DNA of 64,000 nucleotides from Phymatolithon calcareum (lineage: Eukaryota; Rhodophyta; Florideophyceae; Hapalidiales). The stretch covers positions 3,348,001-3,412,000 of the forward strand of contig OZ345353.1 of the NCBI GenBank assembly GCA_977006965.1, written 5' to 3'. The translations under genes and the position numbers were made by a program. The stretch's first letter is position 1; the number at the start of each line of letters is the position of its first letter. Below the pieces are notes generated by a model. It was not told the origin of the DNA and made no database searches. It saw nothing but the letters and a program-made list of their open reading frames with translations. This document shows, piece after piece, positions 51,223 to 62,061 of the stretch.

Positions 51223-53134
51223 GCAGCGCTGCTACACGTGCAAAGTTCGGAATGAAACGTCGGTAGACGTTGCAAACTCCAAGGAAAGAGCGGAGCTCCG
51301 TCTGGCTAGTCGGGACTTTGAACCCTTGGATGGCGTCGGTGTTGCGGTTCGCCACGTCAAGGAGGCCTGGCCGGATTTTATGGCCCAAGTAGTTGACCGA
51401 CCGGTCAAAGAAGGTGCACTTCTTCAGCTTCAGTGACAGTCCGGCCGCTTTCAACGCGCACAGTATCTCCTTGACGTGACGCAGGTGGTCGTCGAATGAA
51501 GACGAAAAGACAATGATGTCGTCGATGTACACCAGGCACGACTGCCATTTAAAGCGAGCGAGAATTATGTCGATGGTGCGTTGGAACGTGGCTGGGGCGT
51601 TGGTCAGACCAAAGGGCATTTTCTTGAATCGGAAGGTTCCGCTGTGACAGGTAAATGTCGTTTTGTCGCGGTCTTCGTCGCGAATGGGAATCTGCCAGAA
51701 CCCCCAGTTGCAGTCCAGAGTCGTGAAGAACATGGCGTTGCCCAGGGAGTCGATGCACTCATCCATACGCGGGAGAGGATACGAGACCTTCATGGACAGG
51801 GCGTTCAGGCGCCGGTAATCTACGCAGAAGCGCCACCGTCCGTCCGGTTTAGGGACAATGACAACCGGGGAGGACAACTCTGACGCTGCGGGCTCGACGA
51901 CATCCAAGAGCAACATTTCCTCCACTTCGGTCTTCTCGACCTCCCGGGCCTTAAGCCCCGCGCAGTAGGGCGGCAGCCGCACTGGTCGAGCACCATCCTG
52001 AAGATCGATTCGGTGTTCGGTGACCTTCACGGTTCCGAGATGGCCCTGCCACATGTCCTCTAACTCGCAAAGCATATCGCGGACTTTGGCTTGTTCGTAG
52101 CCCGACAGGTGGTCCAAGCTAACGTCATCCACAGTGACCCGCTCGCGCGCAGCGGGCGACTCCGAGACCCGTGCTTCGAATCTGGCCTGGGCTTCGTCAT
52201 CAGGTAAGGCCTGTGCGAGGCCAGGACGCACAGGTACTGCGGGTTCCGGTTGCCGAGGGTCAATATTGACCGTGACTATATTCGTCGGGGCCGGTAGCGC
52301 CAAAGCCAAGATTTCGTGTTTCGCGAGTGTCACATCCGCGGGCGAAAAGTTGGCGACCAAGATCCTAAAAGGCACGAGCGGTTTAACGTCAACTAGGCCG
52401 TTGGCTACACTAACTCGCTCCTTCAAGTACAAATGCGGAGCCGGAGCAAGGACTCTGGTGCCGGAGGCGCCGCATACTACCTCAACAGTCGCTGCGGTCC
52501 CGGCCGGAATAACCGTTCGTCGTGCTACTCGCACTTTTGCAGACGGCGAGGGACCGTCTCTCACGAATGAGGTCTCTGATGTTGACCGGTCGCTTGGGAC
52601 CCTTTGGGGGCGGCGCTTGATCGTAACCATTGTTCCATCCTCCATTTCGATTAGTTTTCCGCGAGGCCGCACTTGCTTCACGTGTCTGTCGATGAACGTG
52701 CAGCCCAAGAGGGCATCGGCTCCGAGTTGCCGTACGACAGCGAATGGTTGTCGCACGGAGTACGACGCGACCTTGACTGTTAAGGTCACAATACCCATGG
52801 TATCCAGGGGGTGATTTGAAGCAGACGCCAAGTTGACGATATCACGGCTGTCGTCACGCAAGGCGAGTACCGCCGGTGGAAGGAGGTCCGCGCGGACCAA
52901 GTTAGGCCCGGCTCCGGTGTCCAACACCGTGAGCATTGGTCGTAAGGACCGTGAATCGGGACCTATGGAGGCCTCTATCTTGTAATTGTGCGCCGAAAGG
53001 AAGCACACCTGAGACAGATGGTACTGCGAGGCGGACAGCCAGGTCGGGAGTCCAAATGACCGGGACAGGATAACCGGAGTCGAGACTCCTTCATTCGGGG
53101 GCTTGCGCGGTGGCCTCAAGGGCTCACAGCGCAT
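51200..53134 (-). CDS. pol: Gypsy protease and reverse transcriptase (pol 5' part)
   Basis: Aspartic protease with VLDTGAGPNLV about residue 70 and a hydrophobic LLGCTFID flap-side strand, then a ~200-aa linker, then RT: VEPAASELSSPVVIVPKPDGRWRFCVDYRRLN (blocks 1-2), TTLDCNWGFWQIPI (first Asp), FKKMPFGLTNAPATFQR, and CLVYIDDIIVFS with the YIDD active site, then LGHKI and [31 protein letters not shown]. These are typical Ty3/gypsy signatures. The frame has no stop upstream of the ATG at 53134 and overlaps the end of gag in the -1 frame. It continues for 60 meaningless codons beyond 51200 because of the RNase H deletion. Confidence 0.9.
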
Positions 53135-53142
53135 CCCCCCAA

Positions 53143-55467
53143 TCAGTTTTCCTGGGAGAAGTTCGATTCCGAGCTCTCGGCGGGTACACGCCTTTGTTCG
53201 TTCTCCACCATGGCGACTCCTTGTGCCGAGCGCTGTACTTGCCGTAGACCACCTGGAGGACCCATAGGCCGTGGGAATACTATGGGGTCTGTCTCGTTCG
53301 GATTCGAGACCAGCACGTCTCCAATCCTCTCTAGTCCCGCGGTCACCGTTGGTGCAGCGCCTATGCCGCGCATCTCCTGCTGCTGGCGCGGTTGCAGGAA
53401 TTTGAAGTTCTCAGCCCGGAGGACGGCGAAGTTCGGGTCTTGAGCCGGACGGTCCCGATGGGGGCAATGCGGGCGTCGGTGTCCTATGCCAAGGCAGCAG
53501 TAGCAAACGTCAACCTGGGCTTTTGGAGGATTCACCCACCTTGGACGAGTAGGCTTCGTTGCCGACGGCACCTGCGCGCCGACGACCGGTGAACGGTCTG
53601 GTGCTGCCTTCTGTTGAGGTTGTCGAAACCTGGGGGGGTTAGGATCTCGAATGACCAAATGGGCTTCGTGGCAGCCCGGTGGGAACACTTGGTCGTAACG
53701 AGTATCGACCGACGGGTCATCGGAGCAGCAATCGTGTCGTGGCGTCTGCCCAACAGCGAACACCGGCTGGTCGGGCCCTAGCTGACGGGCCTCTCCGCAG
53801 TAAGATTGAGAGTGGGCCGGATCGTCTTGGGGCCAGATCGCCATGGCCTGGCCAGGCCGCGTGCGTTTCCCGAGTAGGGCGTGGTGTGAGTCCCCAAGGG
53901 CCTGCGCCCGCCTGACGAACTCGTCGAAAGAAACCCCTCCCCACAGAGCCTTGTTGCTCAAGATGATCGGCCTGATGTCTGCGTGCGTCCCGAGGATAAA
54001 TCGAGTGATTAGCTGGTTCTCCGAGAACACGTTTCCGCATTGGCGCGCAAAGTCACGGAGCCGTAGTCCAAATGCTCGCTCATTCTCCTTGTCCCCCTGC
54101 GACAAGCCATCAAACTCGGCCACGGCGGCGGAAATGACCTCCTCGGTCGCAAACACCTTGAGAAGGTGTTGGACCGCCTCTGGATACGACGAGAATCCTT
54201 TGAGGCGAGATGTGCCAAGGCCGTTGTAAGAGTCGAATTGTCGCCTGGCCCCTCCGGTCAGGTATTTCGACATCAGTCGGACTGCTGCGCCTTCGGGAAT
54301 ATTATTGTCCTCGCACGTGGTCTTGAACGCGGAGAGGAATTGGAGGACCTCGATGGGTCGCTCACCCGAAAAAGTGTGGCTCTCCATAGCATGGCGTGTA
54401 AGCCTCTGGAACTGACCAATCATGGCCGAAACCTTGGCCCCGGAGCGTTGGCTGGTGTTCAAGAGGCGGTAGCGCCGATAAGAAAGGGCCTCATTAAAGC
54501 TCTCGTGAGAGCACTTGACCTCCTTGAGGCCGCGGTACTTGGGGCCTTTGCCCCTCGATGAACGTTTAGTCTCCTCGCCCCTTTCTCGGTGGGCTCGATG
54601 TGTCCTTCTCTTAGCACTACGCGCCCTCCGGCGAGGGTACCGACGGTCTACAGATTCGCCGCGCTTCCCTATGGAGCTGCTTCCGTCCGACCGGGAACCG
54701 GACCCCGACGAGGAGGAGTCCTCCGACGAGCTTTGAGAGCAGTCACGCGACCCGAGCTCCATTTGGAGCGAAAAGGGGTTGGGCTCATTAATCACCGTTC
54801 TCTGGTCGTCATCGGTGTAACGGCGTCTCATCCCAGACGCCGGTTCCGCCTTGTAGAGGCGACGTGTTTCGACTTGATCTTTGAACGCAGCCAGTTCGGC
54901 CTGTACGGCGGCGATCCGCCCGTCAACAGACGCGACTGCGTCATGAGTGGCGAAATGAGTCGTTCGCTCAGCGAGGAGTCCTTCCAGCTCCAAGATCATG
55001 GATTGCATGATATTTTCTTGGATAGCTGCGGAGCGGCCTTGGATTGCCTCGGGCAGCTTGGCGTCGATCGCCGCATTGGCAGTCTCTTCGATCGTCGACG
55101 GAAGCTCCCTCATTTGGGAAGAAAGCTGCGCGATCGCGGCCACCAGGTCTTCGGGGTTCCCGGGAGCGACCATCTTGGACTCGGCCTTCCCGATCCTTCC
55201 CCGAGCTGCATCCAGCTCCGATCGGGGGACTCCGGTGTCCGACTGATCACGATTTGAATTTCGGGGGTCGATGGAGCTTACTTGGACGGTGGCGCCTTCA
55301 TCGCCCCGAGGGGCATCTTGAGATGCCCTCAGGCCTGGACGGTCGGCCGGCGCACTGGCGGATGTCTCCACCGGCTCCGATCGCGGCCCAACGAGCGTAG
55401 GGTCAAAGTTGCCGCGGGCCGTCCACATGGACGAATCGTCTTCGTCGTCAAGGGCGCCACGCGGCAC
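53143..55467 (-). CDS. gag: Gypsy Gag (774 aa)
   Basis: Starts at ATG 55467 (MPRGALDDED), ends at TGA 53143. The N-terminal third is charged with a coiled-coil stretch (VAAIAQLSSQMRELPSTIEE). A Ser-rich and then Arg-rich linker (RRYPRRRARSAKRRTHRAHR) precedes a retrotransposon Gag/capsid domain near residues 360-530 (PIEVLQFLSAFKTTCEDNNI, LTGGARRQFDSY, ENERAFGLRLRDFARQCG). A CCHC zinc knuckle (CYCCLGIGHRRPHC, CX2CX4HX4C) follows near residue 670. It forms the virus-like particle and binds RNA. Pol follows in the -1 frame with GGAAAAC just before the stop, a plausible slip site. Confidence 0.9.
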   Translation of the reverse strand: MPRGALDDEDDSSMWTARGNFDPTLVGPRSEPVETSASAPADRPGLRASQDAPRGDEGATVQVSSIDPRNSNRDQSDTGVPRSELDAARGRIGKAESKMVAPGNPEDLVAAIAQLSSQMRELPSTIEETANAAIDAKLPEAIQGRSAAIQENIMQSMILELEGLLAERTTHFATHDAVASVDGRIAAVQAELAAFKDQVETRRLYKAEPASGMRRRYTDDDQRTVINEPNPFSLQMELGSRDCSQSSSEDSSSSGSGSRSDGSSSIGKRGESVDRRYPRRRARSAKRRTHRAHRERGEETKRSSRGKGPKYRGLKEVKCSHESFNEALSYRRYRLLNTSQRSGAKVSAMIGQFQRLTRHAMESHTFSGERPIEVLQFLSAFKTTCEDNNIPEGAAVRLMSKYLTGGARRQFDSYNGLGTSRLKGFSSYPEAVQHLLKVFATEEVISAAVAEFDGLSQGDKENERAFGLRLRDFARQCGNVFSENQLITRFILGTHADIRPIILSNKALWGGVSFDEFVRRAQALGDSHHALLGKRTRPGQAMAIWPQDDPAHSQSYCGEARQLGPDQPVFAVGQTPRHDCCSDDPSVDTRYDQVFPPGCHEAHLVIRDPNPPRFRQPQQKAAPDRSPVVGAQVPSATKPTRPRWVNPPKAQVDVCYCCLGIGHRRPHCPHRDRPAQDPNFAVLRAENFKFLQPRQQQEMRGIGAAPTVTAGLERIGDVLVSNPNETDPIVFPRPMGPPGGLRQVQRSAQGVAMVENEQRRVPAESSESNFSQEN

Positions 55468-55694
55468 TGAAGCTGGCCGAACAGGGGGCCGAAGTGGGTG
55501 TAGCGGCTGATCGGCCGTACCGAGCCTCGATCTCTTTAGCCCGCAGCTGAGAAGCTCGGGTGGAGCGAGTTCGGGGACCCTCGTCGGTCATGTTGGCTAG
55601 CAAGATTGTGGAGATCTGCGTTCCTTGTTTTCCCCCAGTGCTTGGGGTCTTGGTAAGGCAGATCTGCCGAAGGATTGCGAGCAGTTGCGAACCG

Positions 55695-55712
55695 TTCTAG
55701 GTCGGGAGACCA
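55695..55712 (-). other. Primer-binding site
   Basis: TGGTCTCCCGACCTAGAA, starting 2 nt inside the 5' LTR edge. The leading TGG complements the CCA end of a tRNA. I do not identify the tRNA. Confidence 0.75.
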
Positions 55713-55714
55713 CT

Positions 55715-56210
55715 TGTGGTAGCGTAGATCGGCGGATCGACGCCTCTAAGTAGTTCGGGAACGGTTGGCCGTTGAGGCCGTGCAAGGCTCCAACGATAGG
55801 TCTCTCCCGATGGAGAATAGTGGCAGAGCAAACAACAAAACACACACACGGACTTGGGGTCCAATCGCAAGAGGACACCAACGTCCGTACGCAGACACAC
55901 GGGCGAGGGTCCTAGGACCGAGGCTCGACCGACGGCCTAGAGTCGAGGTCGTACGCGAGGCCGTCCCTGAGGCGAAAGGTCCGCGAAGATTGGAACTGAA
56001 AACGGTCGATCTGGACCAAATACGGGTTGCCCTTTTTACTGAGGGCCGGCGGCCAAAAGCCGGCCATATATTAACAAATCGGTCTTATCATATTAGAAAT
56101 AAACCTAAACGGAGGGGACGACGGAGTCGAGGGCACAGCGTGTAAGCCCATGTGGGCTGTAATGGTCGGGTAAAAGCAAGGCCTCAGGGCCACCCATCCA
56201 TACTACTACA
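55715..56210 (-). repeat. 5' LTR of the gypsy element
   Basis: 496 bp, same ends as the 3' LTR. On the minus strand it contains TTAATATATGG, a likely TATA box for the element RNA (about 56065-56075). The leader between it and gag (55468-55694) is non-coding. Confidence 0.95.
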
Positions 56211-56215
56211 CTAAA

Positions 56216-57662
56216 CTCGAACTCACACTTTGCAAGCTCATTTATCATGGTGTTATAGCATTTGCGAAATTTTGAGATTTTGTGATCTTAAAACATGAGA
56301 TCTGATCCCCGAATCTAATTCGGGTCTTCAGCACCTGATATCTGCCCGCTCTTGAACATTAGGAGGAGAAGCTTGCGAGCAGCAGATCCCTTCGTCTGTT
56401 TTCGAGCCATATCAGGAGATGAACGGTTAACAACACAGAGGTACCTCGTAGAGCATGGAGTTAGCTCCATGTTAAGTATTTCCTTGATTGTTTGTCGGCG
56501 AGGCAAAGGGAAAACGCTTTACTTTATATACTTAGTATTACTACTACTTAGAGTAAGGAGAATCCAGTAAAAATGATGTCAATACGAAGTAGAAGTACCG
56601 GTTTCGCGCTAAAAGTTGTAATGAAAGCCATAAAACTATTGATAAAATGACAACAAAAGGACACGTGCATACTTTCACAAAGTTTAACTTTCCAAACCGT
56701 TTGAAGAGTACATTTGCAACGTAATATTCGCGGTTTGTGATTGGTTTCGGGTCGTTTTATAATCCAAACCGGGGAAAGTAAGCGGGAGAGGTAATCAAAC
56801 ATTCAATGCATTAAAAAAATGAACAAAAAACTGTAGTCGATTCTGCAGAAAAAATTAAAGAATTTAATGCACTCGTTTGTACCTACCACAGCGTATTCGA
56901 GAACTTCACACAATAAAATCGAACAGTTTAAATAGAGATAAAACCTGACAGTGTCTTCGGGGCTCCAAGCCTTAATCTGTGCGGTTTGTATGTTGGCCTC
57001 AGTCAAGCGCTTTGAAGCTAGTGGCACAAAATCGCGCATTCGTCCCCATTCCTAACTTGATGCTTGGTCATTATTTTTAGAATAGAATGGATGCGCAATC
57101 ATTTGCTCGCCCAGCATTCATCGCGGTAAATACAAGAGTACATTTTGGATAGTAAGTATGGTTTCATATTTGTTTTTGATACGAGTGAGTTGTTTCAAAT
57201 AAAGCCTGTCATTGTGTTTGTACAAACTTTGGTTTCTATGCGCTGTGCCTTCTTCCCCATCTTACGGATAAGAGGTCAGCTCCGAATTTTGCCAAGAGAA
57301 TTACATTTTGGAGCAGTTTTGTGTGTCTTTCATCATCAACTTTCGTGCATTGTGCCCTCAGCATTCTAAAATGAGCGGCGGGCGTATCTGATATGGTCTA
57401 AAACACGCGTTTTAGGGTCCTTTTTGGCGTCACACCTTAGGTTTCTGTCATTTTATGGAATGAAATAGGTAACTCAATGTCGTCTAATTACATTCCTCGC
57501 TATTTGCTCTGGAACATCTTTTTAAAAAGCCTATGCATCCGAGCAGCGCAATACTACTTTTCCGGGAGCAGATGAGAATACATTCAGGACCTGATGCTCG
57601 ATATTTGTAAATCTAATTACTAATTTGAAAATAGTAAGTGCTCTCTGTTTGAAACTACTTTC
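56216..57662. other. No supported gene; AT-rich
   Basis: Short frames only. A poly-A-rich tract spans 56810-56860. Nothing matches other parts of the window. Confidence 0.45.
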
Positions 57663-58203
57663 TTGGGTCTCCTGCTAACTGACAATCAAGGCGAAATGGG
57701 AGAACAGGCTTCCGAATGGCGTTGCATGGCTTCCGTCGACGGCACGGATTGTCGAGTATTTGAGCAATCCCTTTCAGCTCGAAGTAGTACTCCCACAGGT
57801 TTAAGGGGCCTGGAGTTTGCTATAAAAATGGAATTTTTATCTCTACGGACTTCATTGTTTGAGTCCATGGCCCTTTTCACTGTGGAAGTAACCCGAATTG
57901 AAAAATATTTCGAATGAGAACAAAAAAGAACTTCGTCCAGGCTAGAATGTTACTTTAGACCGTGGTTACAATGACTATCGCTTTGAATACACTTCTGGAG
58001 CAACTGAGGACGTTCCCAATCGACTTCTTGCGATCTCCAGGGACCGACAGGAGACTGTGAAGAGAAGACTAAAGCAGTTTGGAGCTATAGGTCAGCGGTT
58101 CCGATATTATATGAAGAGTCGATCTGTCTGCATTCACGGAGATTCTAATATGACCCAGATTATGATACAAGAAGAAAACCCTCTGTTTCAAATTAATTGC
58201 TAA
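57663..58203 (+). pseudogene. PIF/Harbinger-like DDE transposase fragment
   Basis: The first piece has SVDGTDCRVFEQ, corresponding to the VDGTdc.i.EP block with the first catalytic Asp, followed by a degraded GLRGLEFAIKM (GLRYEV in good copies). The second piece (57957-58203, other frame) has DRGYNDYRF (second Asp, ADKGY-like), RDRQETVKRRLKQFGAIGQRFRYYM (R.RhEtvn.RlK.f..l...FRh) and ends MIQEENPLFQINC-stop, the usual ending of such transposases. A deletion and frameshift between them remove part of the core. In known elements it cuts elements with 3-bp target duplications. Confidence 0.6.
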
Positions 58204-58742
58204 ATAAGCATAAAAATATTGATTCAAATGTTAAAGACAATACTATTTCTGTCGATCAAAACAGAATCGCAAATAGAAAGTGATCTTGGCAATTGAACTG
58301 ATAGAAGTCTTCGAGCAAGAGCTTCTCAGCTCGTCGAAGGATGATACACGAACAAGGTGTTCGCTACCTTATCACAAGGTAGGCGTCAGCGAAATTCGTG
58401 CATACACTCGGGTACTTCTGGGTTGGTTCAATTTGTTGCCCGTTTTTACTGTCGGTGGCATTAGACAATACTGATATATTAATCCCCATATACTCATACT
58501 CCTAATAATTACCGACTGGACTGATATCGTATCATGCAAATGTGTCCAGAGGTTGGATACACACAAAAACATAGAACAATAAAACAACAAAGTGGAAAAC
58601 ATAAAAGAATACAAACAAACAAGACGATAAGACGTAATCTTTCGCATCAGCACGTGAGACGGAAAAACTGACGCGAATGGCCGAGTTGCCGGTGCGTCCA
58701 TTCTAGTGCATTGACACTCGGTGTATTCTCTGTCGGGAAAGA
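58204..58742. other. No supported gene
   Basis: AT-rich; two unrecognised frames of 64-109 aa on opposite strands. Confidence 0.4.
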
Positions 58743-59040
58743 TTAGCCGTTTCCGGTTTCCTTCCTGTTACCTCTGATGATCCACTGCTCAACTGGGTAG
58801 TCAACGATACCATCCAGGACAATCCTTTCCAAAGCCTCAAAGTGGCCAATCTTGGTGAATGCATCGGCTGGGTTAAACTGAGATCGAATGAATCCGAGGT
58901 CGGAAATCTTCGATTGCCGGTTAATGACGCCTGCTAAGACGGGAGAAGCGTGGTGCGGGATAAACGCACTGGGGCTTGAGCGACGTGCGAAAGAATGTGC
59001 GAAGTCGAATCAAAGAGGAAAAAGTCAGAGACTTTAATGA
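58743..59040 (-). pseudogene. Copia RNase H C-terminal fragment
   Basis: Minus-strand reading ISDLGFIRSQFNPADAFTKIG, then LERIVLDGIVDYPVEQWIIRG and a TAA at 58743. This is the usual end of a Ty1/Copia polyprotein (the RxxxNPADxxTK motif of RNase H). Upstream, FLFDSTSHILS is in another frame. It is on the opposite strand to the Copia element starting at 60.3 kb, so it is a separate insertion. Confidence 0.65.
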
Positions 59041-59964
59041 TTGTAAAGGTGAATAATAACTTGTCCCCGAAAGTAGTGCCGCTGCTACGAGCGAGGAGAA
59101 TAGAAATCGGAGATAGGTACCAGTCTTGAAGGGGACGGTCGGGGCACTTCGTAGAGCGTGTAGTATGCTTTAAGAGACGGATGATTTTCAGCGTCTGGCA
59201 ACGGGTGTGAAGACTGCCGTTCAGGTCGAACGCGCCAGTTCGCTCTATCCTTGAATCGCTGCCAAAGTCGTGGAACTGTCGCCCACCTTGGTGGTCGCGA
59301 CTGCCCGCTCGGTTCGGAAGAGCGCCACTTATTTAGCCTGTAGGTGCTCGCGTACACGTTGCTGTACGGTCGCGAAACTTGTCACACCCAACGGTCGGAT
59401 AGGTGTCAGTACTCGAGTAGTACTGATTGCGTTGCCCGTTCCTTATGCCGTGTAACACGTCATCCGCGACAGAATCTGCTAGCACAGAAGCAAAACAAAT
59501 CGTTCACCTCGCTTCTTGACAGCTGCTGCACGCGGTGCGTAGCGTCGGGTCCAGCGCTCTGGAAACGGTGCGACGAATAGCGAGAGCACGGTCACAAGGG
59601 AATTGCTGAGACTGGTACAGCCTGCCGATATCTGCAATTTCTGAACAGTCGCGAAGCAGTGGCAAATCCACATTTCTATAAATCTTTCAATTCCTGCTGT
59701 GTATGGCACGCGGAAATTACGCCGTCGTCGTGAATTCGTCTGACAAAGTCGAGTAAACCGTCTGATATATGATATGGTACAGTTTTTGATACGCTGGACT
59801 CGTTTCGCATTGCCGGCAACGAGGTTTTCTCAGAAAGTAAGTGCTACGTAGATGGACTAGGAGCCTACAGGGGCACCAGTGAAAACGTTGATTTTGGGAA
59901 AAGGTCAAATCCTCTCCATGGATTAGATCTTGCAAGATCATTGAAAAATCCATTTCCGCATCTC
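59041..59964. other. No supported gene
   Basis: Frames at 59085-59357 and 59479-59709 (minus) show no recognisable motifs; it could be LTR or untranslated sequence of one of the flanking Copia remnants. Confidence 0.35.
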
Positions 59965-60262
59965 CCTTTAAAGTGGCTCAAGGTATGACCGGATGTAGAA
60001 AATGGACCGTAGCGGATTGCTGAATAAACTGATGCATATCATCATACCACAGGAGTCTCGCAGTCAATTTTGCAATCTCCTTTCTTTTCTGGATGACTCT
60101 TTTCAAGACAAAAAAAATCGTGTTGTGTCACATGAGACGCTCTGACTTTTATTCGTTGTTTAGAATTGAGAGTCCCGATGATCATCTCTCCGGAGTCTGT
60201 TTCCGGTCAAGAGGGCACTGCAAAATCAATTAAATGGCACCTTCAGTTTGACTTCTTAGTGC
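59965..60262 (+). repeat. Repeat unit A, fragment (copy 4)
   Basis: Reverse complement of about 10155-10430 of copy 1. Shared words: AAAGTGGC.CAAGGTATGA, ATGGACCGTAGCGGAT (TGGACCGTAGCGGATC in copy 1), CATGAGACGCTCTGAC, CTCTCCGGAG.CTGTTTCCGG and AAAATCAATTAAATGGC. It ends where the Copia gag begins. Confidence 0.75.
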
Positions 60263-60304
60263 TCATCTCGACTCAGGGCAATTCTCGAGGAAGGAGGGCC
60301 CAAT

Positions 60305-61469
60305 TTGTCCGCAACAGTTCTGATCGACTCCATCCGCGATGTACTTCCTGCCGGCCGTGTGTTTCATCCCAATACACTCTCAACACCAGAGTACTACCGC
60401 AAGCTTTGCGCCGCAATGGAGCGCTACGGTGTTGTGCTGCTCCAGCCCGATGCCGCTTGGGCCGGTGAGCGCACGGTTGCACTTGATTTGATTGACAAGT
60501 ATCGCACAAGCGATCCACTCCACCCAGCTCAACCGTAGTCACTCCCGTCCACGCTCAGCCCCGTCGGCGCAGCGAGACCAGCTCACGTGTATGCTGACGC
60601 CAGTCATGAGCGTAGTGCCAAAGACTTCGCGAGCTCAATCTTCACGAAGTATCGCGATAACATGTCTAAGTACTGTGGAGATATCACAGAGAGTTGGCCG
60701 GATGCTGCAGATGAGTACGATACTACCGCAGTGGCTTACGGCCTCCTCGATGAACACAAGCCACTTCAACGATGCATCGCACCAGCACCGTATCAAAAAT
60801 TTTCTTCTGTCACTTTGCCTCGATACCTTCGTGACGAGGGACAGAAATGAAAAGGACGCTCTGGTGAAACTGTCGTCGACTATCAAGCAGTATTTCCCTC
60901 AGGTGCCCAAGTCTTATCAGTGCGAGGACAATCGTATCGAGATCCTCAAGAAAGCTGTCATTGGAAATGCCTGGGCCCGCTCTGCGATCGATGATCTTCA
61001 TAAGTCTACTAAAACATATCAAGCCTTTTATTCTGATCTCGCCATCGCGCTTCAAAACCATATAGACGAGAAAACCGTCGCTGTCGCACCTTCTTTGCAC
61101 ACGAATGACAGAAGCGACAGTTCCTTACTTTGGCAATCTCGTCTTGGCCGGAATGATACCTCGCATCGTAGCAGAAGTGGTCAAAGTGGCACTCATCGAC
61201 GTTATTCCGGTCCCGTCTTCCGCCGCAACAGCAATCCTAATTGCTGGAACTGCGGACGCCCTGGTCATCGCGCAGCCGCGTGCCGGTCCTCTAACCCCAC
61301 CTGGGATGCTACTCGGATCGCTGGTCGACAGGTTGCACATTTCAACAAGCTCGCCAATCGCAAACTTACCGACAGCTATGGTTACCAACGCGTACTTTAC
61401 GAAATCACTGAAGACATAATGTTCTGTTCTCCGACATTGGCGATGTCGTTGATGCGGGTATTGACGTAA
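60305..61469 (+). pseudogene. gag: Copia Gag
   Basis: Begins in one frame (LPAGRVFHPNTLSTPEYYRKLC), with a stop at 60536, continues to 60850, then shifts to a second frame from VTRDRNEKDALVKL to the CCHC zinc knuckle CWNCGRPGHRAAAC at about 61235-61280 and a stop at 61469. Basic Arg/Ser-rich residues precede the knuckle. No initiating ATG was seen at the left edge, so the 5' end is probably truncated. Confidence 0.7.
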
Positions 61470-61501
61470 CTGGTGACACCCAGGTCGACAATCCTCTGGT
61501 C

Positions 61502-61978
61502 GTGTTTCAGGCTGCTCACTCCCAGAGCTCTAACGTTGACACCGATGTCATGTTTGGAAGTATTGCACCGGCCGCACCCCTAGGATTTAGTCAGGACGCT
61601 TCCGATTACACCAACCCAACTGCTTCCACGACCCCACTGGACGTCAACGCACCTCTCGCAGATGACAGCAACGTCTGGCATGCTGTGTCTCTCCCCCATG
61701 CGAAAGGTGTCGAAGATGGCGATATCATGGACAAATCTTGCGTAAACTACACCTATACCGCAGAAAATCATCGCCAAACTCTGGAGCCATCGACCAACGA
61801 TTGGCCTTTTGTGTTTATTGTGTTCCACTCTCCTTCAGAGTCAAGCCGTCAATCAGGCGACGAGATCTGGGGTGCCTGCATCGATACTGGTGCACAGCGT
61901 TGCGTGATTGGACGACGACAGGCAAAACTGTACTGCAAGGCCGCCGGAATTAAGTTCAAGTTATCACCCTCTTGTTAA
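61502..61978 (+). pseudogene. pol: Copia protease
   Basis: Open frame with WGACIDTGAQRCVIG, the Asp-Thr-Gly active site of a retroviral-type aspartic protease near residue 125. The preceding residues are a hydrophilic linker. The frame ends shortly after (FKLSPSC), before the protease fold is complete; a second part of the fold resumes in another frame (IPLLLELDFLKEF at about 62085). Confidence 0.7.
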
Positions 61979-62061
61979 GGCTTTCGTTTTTGCTCTGGGT
62001 CAACGCGAAGCCTTGGTACGTTGGAAATCCGTATTCCACATGACAAAGATGGGTTGATTCA

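Larger units (their letters stand above)
45800..56215 (-). mobile_element. Full-length Ty3/gypsy LTR retrotransposon with antisense genes
   Basis: Element 45805-56210 (10.4 kb) flanked by the 5-bp target duplication CTAAA (45800-45804 and 56211-56215). Two 496-bp LTRs, TG...CA ends, PBS and PPT in the correct places, and gag then PR-RT-RNase H-IN on the minus strand make it a Ty3/gypsy element with the usual order. Its base composition is visibly richer in G+C than the flanks. It is probably not autonomous because RNase H is damaged and pol is frameshifted. It carries about 2.1 kb of open frames on the opposite strand between IN and the 3' LTR. Confidence 0.95.

Noticed and set aside
54589-55257. 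222-aa plus-strand frame opposite gag
   Set aside because: Antisense shadow of the GC-rich gag gene; unlike the frames at 46962-48922 it overlaps a real gene on the other strand.
56315-56506. Minus-strand frame with MARKQTKGSAARK, superficially like a histone H3 N terminus
   Set aside because: Order and spacing do not fit H3, and no histone fold follows.
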